From NCBI GenBank assembly GCA_964577825.1, contig CAZOBJ010000013.1, positions 1 through 48,228 on the forward strand: DNA of 48,228 nt, in the 5' to 3' direction. Within the stretch, counting starts at the first letter, position 1. Each line of letters opens with the position of its first letter. A model generated the notes under the pieces. The model worked only from the letters and a program-made list of their open reading frames with translations. It was not told where the DNA came from and ran no database searches. The position numbers and the translations under genes were made by a program. Shown here piece by piece: positions 32,153 through 39,597 of the stretch. This DNA comes from CAZOBJ01 sp964577825 (lineage in GTDB: Bacteria; Planctomycetota; SZUA-567; JAFGNG01).

Positions 32153-35100
32153 ATGCGCCCCGTGCTGCTCCCGGTTCCTCGCAATGTACAGTGGAGAGAC
32201 GCGTCCGTCGATCGAAAGTCCTTCGCGGAGGTCCGGGTCTCCGACGAATGCCTTCGGCCCGAAGGCGAAGCTCTCGCGCGGCTGCTCGGCGGCCTTCCAC
32301 TGCGCGTCCGGCCCGAGGCAGGCTACGCGCTCACGGCCCATGTCCGCCCGCGCGCACGCACCCAGGCGCCGCCCGGCCCGCCGCGGGCCAACGCGCCCGA
32401 CGTTGCCGACGGGTATGCCCTGTCCCTGGACAAGACGGGCCTGCGCGTCGCGGGGGCGGACGCGCGCGGCGCGTTCTACGGGGTGCAGACCCTGCGCCAG
32501 ATCGCCGACCAGAGCGACGGAAGGCGCCTCCCCGCGGTGGAGATCCGCGACTGGCCGGACATGCGCCTGCGCGGAGGCATGGTCTGCTATCACATGATCA
32601 ACGAGACCACCCCCTACACCGCGCCGAACTTCGACAACCTGCTCGCTCTGCTCGACCGGTTCGCCGCGCTCAAGCTCAACACCGTGCTGTTCGAGCCCGA
32701 GGCCATGTTCCCGTATAGCAGGCATCCGGAGCTTCCGTGCGAGCTCGCCTTCACGCCCGAGCAGATTCAGGCCCTGGTCGAGCGCGCGGCGGTCAACCGC
32801 CTGGAGATCATGCCGCTCGTGCAGTCGCACGGGCACGCGGACTTCATTCTCGGGCACGAGCAGCACGCCCACCTGCGCGAGGTGCCCCATGCCCCTCAGC
32901 AGTTCTGCGCGAGCAAGCCCGAGTCGCGGCGCCTCTACTTCGAGATCGCGGACGAGGTGATGGCAGCCTTTCCCGATGCGCGCTATTTCCACCTCGGCGG
33001 CGACGAGGTCGGCCGCCTGGGAAGCTGCCCCGCCTGCGCCAAGCGCGTGGCCGAGGCGGGGCCCTGGGGGGTGCTTCTCGATCACATGGTCCCGCTGTGC
33101 CGCGGCGTGCTCGAACGAGGGTTCACGCCCGTGATCTGGGGCGACTACTTCGAATTCAGCCAGGACAAGGTCGACGGCCTGCCCAAAGAGACGGTCATCA
33201 TGTACTGGAATTACGAGTTGCGGCCGTGGCGGCCGTGGGCCGCGGACTTCTTTTTGCGTCACGGCTATCGCCTGATCGGCGCCTCGGGCGTGCGCGCGGG
33301 CGGCAGGACCTGCTTCGCGCCGGACTACACCTCGCACATCGACACCGTGTTCGACCACCCCAACGAACTGCGCCGCACCGACTCGCCCCTGGTGGAGGGC
33401 ATGGTCGGCACCGACTGGCCCAAGGGCGGGTCGCACGCCTGCACCGCCTACGGGCTCCACGCGCATGCGGCCGCGTCCTGGAGGCGGATGAGTCGAAAGA
33501 GCTTCGACGCCCTGTACGACCGCTTCCGCTTCGGCGTGGACGGCGTGTCCATCCCGCGGGTGTACAAGATCCTCTCCTTCCCCGGGCTCAAGGCCGCGTA
33601 CTGCGAACGCATGCGCGCGTTCAACGTGCACACGCGCTACGACTTCCACGGCCTCCCCTTCCGGCGGCGCGTGGGCACCTACGCGGGAGAGGAGAACCGC
33701 GCGCTCGTGCTACGCGACATCGCCAAGTACGAACGCGGGCTGGCCAAGGCCCGGCCCCTCCTGGAGAAGGTCGCCGCCCGGGCCGCGGGGGGCGAGGAAG
33801 AATTGGAGGCGATCGAGCTGGCGCTGGACTCGTTCGAGCATCGCTGCCGGCTTGCGCGGCTCGTCGACACGATGGTCCGGCTCGGCCGCAAGCGCTCGCG
33901 TCTGTCCTCGGAAAGGCTTCAACCCCTCAAGGACGAGGTCCAGGCCGTGTGCAAGGATCTGCGCGCCCTGGCCAAGCGGACCGAGACAATCCTCCGGCGG
34001 GAGGCCTTTCCGCCCTGCGCCAAGCGCTACAACGAACTCGCGTTCGATCCGGACATCGCCGCCTGGCTCAAGGAGCGGCTCAAGCGTCTGCGTCGGCTCG
34101 CCGGCCAGCGGGAAGAGTATGTCTCCAACGCGGTCTCCGCCCGCCAGGCCGAGGTGCTCTACCTGGAGACCCGCGGCACGCCGCGCGAACGCGGCCGCCA
34201 GCAGGGCGAGCACTTTCGCCGGCGCATCCGCAGCGCCCTGGAGGCGCGGCGCGCGGCCCCGCGAGGCGACGCCGATGCCGAGAAAGAGGCGAGATTCGCG
34301 GACAACGTCCGCGCGTACCTGTCCGCGGACTTCCCTGCGATGCTCGAAGAGATCGAGGGCATGGCCCAGGGCGCCGACGTCTCGTTCCAGGAGATGCTCG
34401 CCTACCACAACTGGCTGGACCTGGCCGCCAAGGTGGGCCAGTGTTCGAGCGTCGCCTTCAGCGGCAATGCCCTGCTTATGGGCAAGACTCACGACATCTG
34501 TGCGCACCAGCGCGCCGCGTCCCTGATCCATCACATGACGCTGGAGGATGGGCGGCGCGCCATTTCCCTCGGACTCGCGGGCACGGTCTGGTGCGCGGGC
34601 GGGATGAACAGCGACGGCCTGGCCTTCGGCGCCAACTCCACGCCCCGCCCCCTGCATCCGCCGTCCACGGGCATGTTCATCCAGACCGCGCTGCACGCGG
34701 TGCTGCTCGGGTGCGCCACTACGGACGCGGCCGTGCGAATGCTTCGCGAGACGCCCTGGACGGGCAAGGGATCCAACATCGTGCTCGCGGACGCGAACGG
34801 TCGACTCGCGGCCGTGGGCAAGGCGGGCGAGCAGTCGGAACTCGAGACCCGCCAAATCGGCTGGCTCTTTCGGACGAACCACTACATGACCGACGCCCTG
34901 CGCGAGGCTTGTGTTCCGTCGCACGATCCGGACAAGGGATACAACCCGAAGTACGATTCCTCCCTGCGGCGCATGGAGGAGTTCGCGGCCATCACGCGCA
35001 CGCGCTCCTACTGTTCGATCGAGGACATGTTCGAGGTGCTCTCGCACCATTTGCCCAGGGCGGGCGGAACGCTCATGGGGTCCATCTGCCGCCATGCCGA

Positions 35101-35209
35101 GCCTCCGGGCGAGACACTGCTCGCCGTTGCCGCAGACATCTCCAACGGCCGGTTCTACGTGACCGGCACGTATCCATGCGACCGACATTTTCGGGAGTTT
35201 CGGGTCTGA
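32153..35209 (+). CDS. Fusion of GH20 hexosaminidase and C45/AAT-type Ntn hydrolase
   Basis: This 1018-residue protein starts at ATG 32153 behind AAAGGA. Residues 1-130 resemble the GH20 non-catalytic alpha/beta domain. Residues about 140-450 form the GH20 barrel with the catalytic pair D284-E285 in HLGGDEVG. A charged helical linker (about 525-665) follows. From about 673 there is a C45/acyl-CoA:6-APA acyltransferase-like domain: GTPRERGRQQGEHF, then the nucleophile C764 in GQCSSVAF, and GLAFGANSTPRP further on. Family members cut themselves just before this Cys, which would give 763- and 255-residue chains. No signal peptide is seen, so it acts in the cytoplasm. GH20 removes beta-N-acetylhexosamine and the Ntn part should hydrolyse or transfer an amide-linked acyl group. 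The substrate is unknown. Confidence 0.85.
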   Translation: MRPVLLPVPRNVQWRDASVDRKSFAEVRVSDECLRPEGEALARLLGGLPLRVRPEAGYALTAHVRPRARTQAPPGPPRANAPDVADGYALSLDKTGLRVAGADARGAFYGVQTLRQIADQSDGRRLPAVEIRDWPDMRLRGGMVCYHMINETTPYTAPNFDNLLALLDRFAALKLNTVLFEPEAMFPYSRHPELPCELAFTPEQIQALVERAAVNRLEIMPLVQSHGHADFILGHEQHAHLREVPHAPQQFCASKPESRRLYFEIADEVMAAFPDARYFHLGGDEVGRLGSCPACAKRVAEAGPWGVLLDHMVPLCRGVLERGFTPVIWGDYFEFSQDKVDGLPKETVIMYWNYELRPWRPWAADFFLRHGYRLIGASGVRAGGRTCFAPDYTSHIDTVFDHPNELRRTDSPLVEGMVGTDWPKGGSHACTAYGLHAHAAASWRRMSRKSFDALYDRFRFGVDGVSIPRVYKILSFPGLKAAYCERMRAFNVHTRYDFHGLPFRRRVGTYAGEENRALVLRDIAKYERGLAKARPLLEKVAARAAGGEEELEAIELALDSFEHRCRLARLVDTMVRLGRKRSRLSSERLQPLKDEVQAVCKDLRALAKRTETILRREAFPPCAKRYNELAFDPDIAAWLKERLKRLRRLAGQREEYVSNAVSARQAEVLYLETRGTPRERGRQQGEHFRRRIRSALEARRAAPRGDADAEKEARFADNVRAYLSADFPAMLEEIEGMAQGADVSFQEMLAYHNWLDLAAKVGQCSSVAFSGNALLMGKTHDICAHQRAASLIHHMTLEDGRRAISLGLAGTVWCAGGMNSDGLAFGANSTPRPLHPPSTGMFIQTALHAVLLGCATTDAAVRMLRETPWTGKGSNIVLADANGRLAAVGKAGEQSELETRQIGWLFRTNHYMTDALREACVPSHDPDKGYNPKYDSSLRRMEEFAAITRTRSYCSIEDMFEVLSHHLPRAGGTLMGSICRHAEPPGETLLAVAADISNGRFYVTGTYPCDRHFREFRV

Positions 35210-35241
35210 ACTGACGTAACGGATAGGAGCGGGAGACAGGC

Positions 35242-35796
35242 ATGAGTGAACAGAGCCCCATGAAGCCGTCCGACTGGCGCAACTTCAACCGTCTTTGCGC
35301 GCGGCCCCAGCGCGTGGTGTGGGCCGTGGCCGAGCACCAGGGCCGGCGCAGCATCTGCCCGCTGGGCTGGAAGATGAACACCTCGGCCAAGCCGCCCATG
35401 ATGGCGGTGAGCATCGCGCCGAGCCGGTTCACGCACGAGCTGGTCACCGGCGCGCGAGAATTCGTGCTCGCCTGGCCGGGCGAGGACCTGGCCGAGCCGA
35501 CGCTGTTCTGCGGCACGCACTCGGGTCGGGACACCGACAAGTTCCAGGAGACGGGTCTCACCGCCCTGCCCGCGTCCGAAGTGAACGCGCCGCTCGTGGC
35601 CGAGTGCGTCGCGAACCTGGAGTGCCGCCTGGCCGGGACGCTGGCCACCGGCGACCACACCATCTTCGCCGCCGAGATCGTGGCCGTGTGGGCCCACAAG
35701 ACCCCGAAGCGGCAGCTGTGCACCGTCGGCGCGGAGGGCGGGTACGAAGTCCTGCTCGAGGGCTCGGGCTACCGGTTCGGGGTGGTGCGCGCCTGA
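35242..35796 (+). CDS. Flavin reductase-like FMN-binding protein
   Basis: This 184-residue protein starts at ATG 35242. It has the split-barrel flavin reductase/flavoredoxin layout. An N-terminal strand pair (RRSICPLGWKMNTSAKPPMMAVSI) is followed by SRFTHELVTGAREFVLAWPG and FCGTHSGRDTDKF, where family members hold FMN phosphate. LECRLAGTLATGDHTIFAAEIV matches the standard C-terminal strands. Such proteins reduce flavin with NAD(P)H or bind FMN as electron carriers. It lies 32 bp after the fusion gene and 13 bp before a methyltransferase. A functional link is not evident. Confidence 0.85.
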   Translation: MSEQSPMKPSDWRNFNRLCARPQRVVWAVAEHQGRRSICPLGWKMNTSAKPPMMAVSIAPSRFTHELVTGAREFVLAWPGEDLAEPTLFCGTHSGRDTDKFQETGLTALPASEVNAPLVAECVANLECRLAGTLATGDHTIFAAEIVAVWAHKTPKRQLCTVGAEGGYEVLLEGSGYRFGVVRA

Positions 35797-35809
35797 GCGG
35801 AGCGCCGGC

Positions 35810-36724
35810 ATGGGCATCGCGTGTCCCGGGTGCGGGCGCCAGTACGACGTGACCCTGTTCCAGTTCGGGCGCACCGTGCGCTGCGCGTGCGGCCACCTCG
35901 TCAGCGCACAGGCGCCGCACCGTCCCGCCGCATTGAACGCCGTACCAGGAGGGGAGCCGCCCGGCTCCGGACGCGTGGCCAGCCTGGCGCGGCTCGTGCG
36001 CGTCTCCGGCGCGCGGGTTCTGGATCTGGGCACGGGCCGGGGTGAGGACGCGCTTGCGCTCGCCGCGCGCGGGGCCGCACAGGTGATCGGCGTGGACCTG
36101 CGCGAGGATCGCTTGGCCGCCGCCGAGCGCCGGCGCCGCGCCTTGGGCCTGGCAGGTGTCAGCTTCCTGTGCCGCGACGCGCGCCGCATCGACGAGGCCG
36201 AGCTCGGACGATTCGACCTGTGTCTGTGCGCGGGCCTCCTGTACCACATGCGCAACCCCTTCAACCTTCTCAAGCGCATCCGCAACGCGTGCCGCGACCT
36301 GGTGCTCGAGACGCACGTCGCGCCCCGCACGCTTTTCGGGTGGCTGCGCATGGAGCCCGAGTACCGCCGCCACCTGGGCCTGCGCGTGCGCACGGCGGTG
36401 TTGGACGAGGTCTCCTTCCGGGGACGGCTGAAGGTCTACCCGCCGGGCACGCAGCTCGCCGCCGCGTCCGGGTCCGTGGACTCGCGCGTCACGTTCTGGC
36501 TCACGCGGCCCGCGCTCGCGCGCGCCCTGGATCTGGCCGGATTCTCGACCGAAGCGTCGTATTTCGCTCGCGCTGCGCCCGGACAGCCGCCAATCGAGGT
36601 GCGCACGGGCCCGTGCACGAGCAAGGTATTCGTCCACGCGCGGGTGCGCGCCCCGGAGGAACAGGTCGCCGCGGGCTCGGGAACCATCGAGGGCCCGGCG
36701 ATGCTCGCCTCGCCGAACTCCTAG
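35810..36724 (+). CDS. SAM-dependent methyltransferase with N-terminal zinc ribbon
   Basis: This 304-residue protein starts at ATG 35810. The first 35 residues hold CPGC and CACG, a four-cysteine zinc ribbon. Class I methyltransferase motifs follow: RVLDLGTGRGEDALALA, GVDLREDRLAAAE and DLCLCAGLLYHMRNPFNLL. ETHVA and FWLTRPALARALDLAGF recall CmoB/DUF1698-type enzymes that act on tRNA wobble uridines, but similarity is only by motif. The ribbon suggests nucleic-acid or protein substrate recognition. The C-terminal 25 residues are low-complexity. Confidence 0.82.
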   Translation: MGIACPGCGRQYDVTLFQFGRTVRCACGHLVSAQAPHRPAALNAVPGGEPPGSGRVASLARLVRVSGARVLDLGTGRGEDALALAARGAAQVIGVDLREDRLAAAERRRRALGLAGVSFLCRDARRIDEAELGRFDLCLCAGLLYHMRNPFNLLKRIRNACRDLVLETHVAPRTLFGWLRMEPEYRRHLGLRVRTAVLDEVSFRGRLKVYPPGTQLAAASGSVDSRVTFWLTRPALARALDLAGFSTEASYFARAAPGQPPIEVRTGPCTSKVFVHARVRAPEEQVAAGSGTIEGPAMLASPNS

Positions 36725-36754
36725 GCGCCCAACGGCCCAGAGGCGCATTTCCCC

Positions 36755-36783
36755 TTGCGCCTGCGCGCGCCTGGGCGTACGCT
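36755..36783 (+). promoter_or_regulatory. Weak promoter-like boxes
   Basis: TTGCGC (36755-36760), 17 bp and TACGCT (36778-36783) in the 104-bp gap before the membrane protein. The spacing is right but the hexamers are poor. Confidence 0.25.
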
Positions 36784-36828
36784 CGAGAGGACCGCGCACC
36801 TGCGTGTACGCAGCAGACGGAGACGACC

Positions 36829-37299
36829 ATGGGGCTGTGGGACCGGCCGCGCGAACTTCCTACGTTTCTGCGGGGGGTGCTGTTCGGCCTGCTCGTGGGC
36901 GCCGCGGTCGGTGTGTGCATCCAGCCCCGCGTGATGGGGTACATGCAGCAGGAGTTCCTTGTCATCTACCTGCTCCTGTTCTTGCCGCTCACCCTGTACA
37001 TCGCGCTTCGATTCCTGCTCGCGCCGGAACTGCGATGGGCCCGCAACGCGATCGCGGACCGACTCGCGGCCGCGGGCACGGAGGCGATCGACACGGTCCG
37101 GTTCGGTGCGGAGACCGTGGCCGGGATCGGATGCGTGCTGATGATCGCCACGTCGGTGGGCGCGTATTTCATCGAGGCACTGGCGCACAACGGAGTCCGT
37201 ACGCTGGCCGTTTTGCTGCTCCTGGCCGCGTACTTGGCCAACGCGCTGGCCGAGGCCGGCGCGGACCGGCGGGTCCGCCGGCGCAGGCGCCGGCCCTGA
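36829..37299 (+). CDS. Four-helix membrane protein of unknown function
   Basis: This 156-residue protein starts at ATG 36829 behind CGGAG. It has four predicted membrane segments (LRGVLFGLLVGAAVGVCI, FLVIYLLLFLPLTLYIALRF, VAGIGCVLMIATSVGAYFI and LAVLLLLAAYLANALA) and a strongly basic tail of six arginines in a row near the end. No family was recognised. It sits between a methyltransferase and a DegT-type aminotransferase, with small gaps on both sides. Confidence 0.7.
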   Translation: MGLWDRPRELPTFLRGVLFGLLVGAAVGVCIQPRVMGYMQQEFLVIYLLLFLPLTLYIALRFLLAPELRWARNAIADRLAAAGTEAIDTVRFGAETVAGIGCVLMIATSVGAYFIEALAHNGVRTLAVLLLLAAYLANALAEAGADRRVRRRRRRP

Positions 37300-37344
37300 G
37301 GCCCGAGGACAAAGACATCAACCGACCGAGTGAGGAGGAACCGT

Positions 37345-38664
37345 ATGACTGCGCAACTCGCGCTCTTCGGAGGTCCCAAGGCCGTGACGGCCGACCCCAC
37401 TGACCAGTGGGCCCGGCCCGTGGAGGAACAGAAGCGGGCCGTATGCGAGCTCCTGGACCAGGGGAGACTCAGCTTCTCGGGCAGCGGCGTGCCCAAGGCC
37501 TTTGAAGAGGAGTTCCGCGACTACATCGGGTGCAAGTACGTGCTTACCACGAGCCACGGCCACCTGGCGCTGGCGAGCGCCTTTTTTGCCGCGGGCCTGG
37601 GCGCGAGCGACGAGTTCATCCACCCCACGCTCGGGTACATCGGCGGGTACGCCGGGGCCCTGCACACGGGCGCGCGGCCCGTGTTCTGCGACGTGGACCC
37701 GCAGACCCTTCTCACGGATCCGGACGACGTGGCGCGGCGCATCACCGACCGCACCCGCGTTGTCAACCCGATCCACCGGCACGGCAAGGTCTGCGACATG
37801 GATGCGCTTCTGGCCCTGTGCGACCGGCACGGCCTCGTGCTCGTAGAGGACGCCGCGCACGCCCACGGCAGCGAGTGGGACGGCCACAGGATCGGGAGCA
37901 TCGGTCACATCGCGTGCTTCAGCTTCCAGGGCGCGGACCCCGTGGGCAAGCCCGTGACCAGCGGCGAGGGCGGCGCCATCGCCACGAACGACCGGCGTCT
38001 GTACGAGGGCGCGCTTGTGTATTGTCACCTGCACCGCGGCGGTTCGGCCGAGGAGGTCACCGACCCCGTGTTGCGCAAGCTCGACAGGCAATTCCTGGGC
38101 TGGAAGTGGCGCGCCCATCCGCTTGCCCTGGCTCTGGCGCGAGTGTCGCTCGCCAGCCTGGACGAGCGCATTGCGGGATTTGCAGCCGCTCGCGACGAGC
38201 TCCTGGAAGGCCTGCGCGGCGTGCCGGGCCTGCGCTATCCGCCTCCCTACCCCAAGGCCAAGGGCGCGGAGGTCTACGGCCACATCCAGCTCGTGTACGA
38301 CCCAGAGGCCTGGGACGGACTGCCCGCCTCACGCGTGATCGAGGCCCTACGGGCCGAGGACGCGCCGGTGGAGCTGGAGGAGCGCGGGCTCGAGCACCTG
38401 CGGGCGCTCTTCACCCAGGACCTGCCCGGGCTGTGGGGCCCGGGGCACCCGGGTCCGGCGGACCAGCCCCTGCCCCGGTACGCGCGCGGCGACTTTCCGG
38501 TGGCCGAGTCCCTGCACGGACGAGTCTTCCACCTGCGCGGCTGGGTGGAACCCGCCCCCGGGCTTGTCGGCCAGGTGGCGGCGGCCTTTGCCAAGGTCTA
38601 CGAACATCGCGACGCCCTGCGCCAGACGGCGCAGCCCGCCGGGGGAGCTTCTTCCGAAAGGTAG
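37345..38664 (+). CDS. DegT/DnrJ/EryC1/StrS-type PLP aminotransferase
   Basis: This 439-residue protein starts at ATG 37345 behind GAGGAGGAA. Fold-type I PLP motifs are TSHGHLALASAFFAAGLG (cofactor phosphate), LVEDAAHAHGSEW (ring Asp) and SFQGADPVGKPVTSGEGG, with the Schiff-base lysine at K202. Family members usually read SFQxSKPxxxGEGG, so four extra residues sit just ahead of the lysine here. Typical reactions are transamination of keto-sugars to amino sugars, or sugar dehydration. GHIQLVYDPEAW and the C-terminal RVFHLRGWVEP fit the family. An amino-sugar product would fit a nearby hexosaminidase domain, but this is inference. Confidence 0.87.
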   Translation: MTAQLALFGGPKAVTADPTDQWARPVEEQKRAVCELLDQGRLSFSGSGVPKAFEEEFRDYIGCKYVLTTSHGHLALASAFFAAGLGASDEFIHPTLGYIGGYAGALHTGARPVFCDVDPQTLLTDPDDVARRITDRTRVVNPIHRHGKVCDMDALLALCDRHGLVLVEDAAHAHGSEWDGHRIGSIGHIACFSFQGADPVGKPVTSGEGGAIATNDRRLYEGALVYCHLHRGGSAEEVTDPVLRKLDRQFLGWKWRAHPLALALARVSLASLDERIAGFAAARDELLEGLRGVPGLRYPPPYPKAKGAEVYGHIQLVYDPEAWDGLPASRVIEALRAEDAPVELEERGLEHLRALFTQDLPGLWGPGHPGPADQPLPRYARGDFPVAESLHGRVFHLRGWVEPAPGLVGQVAAAFAKVYEHRDALRQTAQPAGGASSER

Positions 38665-38714
38665 AAGGTTCGGCCGAGGCATCGGTGCGCCGGGCCGCGC
38701 TCGCGCCCGCCGGA

Positions 38715-39374
38715 CTACTCCAGGCCCAGGGTGGACCCGGGCGCGAAGATACCGGTGGGCGGCACGCCCTCGGGCGGCTCCACCCGGATGGTTACCGTGC
38801 GCGTGCCCCACTGCCGCGCCTGCCAGTGGTACAGAAACCGCACGTCGATGTGCACGCGGCCCTGGCCATGCCAGCTCCTGCGCATGGCGGGCCCAGTGTC
38901 GTCCACTTCGGCCGTGCCGTACCCGGGCACGGTCACCCGCGCGCCGTAGGGGATCACCGTGGGGTCGGATGCGATGCCGCGCCGCCACGCGCTCGTGCCC
39001 AGGGACGTGCGCCCATCCGCGAATCGGCCGCAGCATCGCTTGCACGGGCAATAGGCGGTCGCGCGCGCGGTAAGAACCCGCGCCTCGGGGGCCTGCGCCT
39101 GCACGGGCGCCGGCTCGAGCTCCTGCAGCAGAGAGACGGCGATCGGCTCCGATGAAGGGACGTCTCTCTCAGGGGCGCTGGCCCCGGCCTCGCGCGCCGG
39201 TCCAGCGGGCTCGTGCGCGCACGGGGCCATACTCACGGCCATCAGCGTGGCCGGCTCGCGCCGCGCGGCCTCGGGCTCGGTGCGCGCAGGCGTCCGCGGG
39301 CCGCGGCCGCACCACAGCAGCGTCAGGCACAGGGTCCACAGGCAGGCCGCACCGGCCCATCCGCAACGCGTCAC
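38715..39374 (-). CDS. Secreted 3D-domain protein
   Basis: This 219-residue protein is taken from GTG 39374 with GAGGAGG seven bases upstream (ATG 39410 is possible). A signal or anchor (CLWTLCLTLLWC) precedes a Pro/Ala-rich spacer. The C-terminal 3D domain carries TARATAYCPCKRCCG, SDPTVIPYGARVTVPG, AEVDDTGPAM and HIDVRFLYHWQA, with the three conserved aspartates that name the fold. Such domains form double-psi beta-barrels related to the lytic transglycosylase MltA and occur in cell-wall-acting proteins. It is divergent from cimA and convergent with the aminotransferase gene. A role in peptidoglycan remodelling is inferred. Confidence 0.82.
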   Translation of the reverse strand: MTRCGWAGAACLWTLCLTLLWCGRGPRTPARTEPEAARREPATLMAVSMAPCAHEPAGPAREAGASAPERDVPSSEPIAVSLLQELEPAPVQAQAPEARVLTARATAYCPCKRCCGRFADGRTSLGTSAWRRGIASDPTVIPYGARVTVPGYGTAEVDDTGPAMRRSWHGQGRVHIDVRFLYHWQARQWGTRTVTIRVEPPEGVPPTGIFAPGSTLGLE

Positions 39375-39410
39375 GCAACGTCCTCCTCGTCCGATTCGCC
39401 CCAGCCGCAT

Positions 39411-39438
39411 ACCATATACCGAAGGCGAGAAATGTCAC
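39411..39438 (-). promoter_or_regulatory. Candidate promoter for the 3D-domain gene
   Basis: GTGACA (39438-39433), 16 bp and TATGGT (39416-39411) on the minus strand, 37 bp before GTG 39374. ATG 39410 would begin inside the -10 region, which favours the shorter start. Confidence 0.45.
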
Positions 39439-39488
39439 GCGAAAACATACACTCCTGGCGCCGCGGGGACGTGCGCCGCTGCGCGGGC

Positions 39489-39516
39489 TTGACCACCCTC
39501 CGGGCCCCATTATAAT
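39489..39516 (+). promoter_or_regulatory. Promoter of the cimA-murD operon
   Basis: TTGACC (39489-39494), a 16-bp spacer and a perfect TATAAT (39511-39516), about 80 bp before cimA. This is the best -10 box in the window. Confidence 0.7.
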
Positions 39517-39597
39517 GCAGGCTCGACGGGCACGCCCGGGCCGAGACGCGACGGTCGATTTCTTGTGCGGCTCGGAGCCCCATGGAGAAAGGACGCT

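Noticed and set aside
31998..32597. Plus-strand frame with a strong ribosome site before the fusion gene
   Set aside because: After 155 bp it only shadows the GH20 frame, and its residues show no domain. The downstream ATG 32153 has its own AAAGGA.
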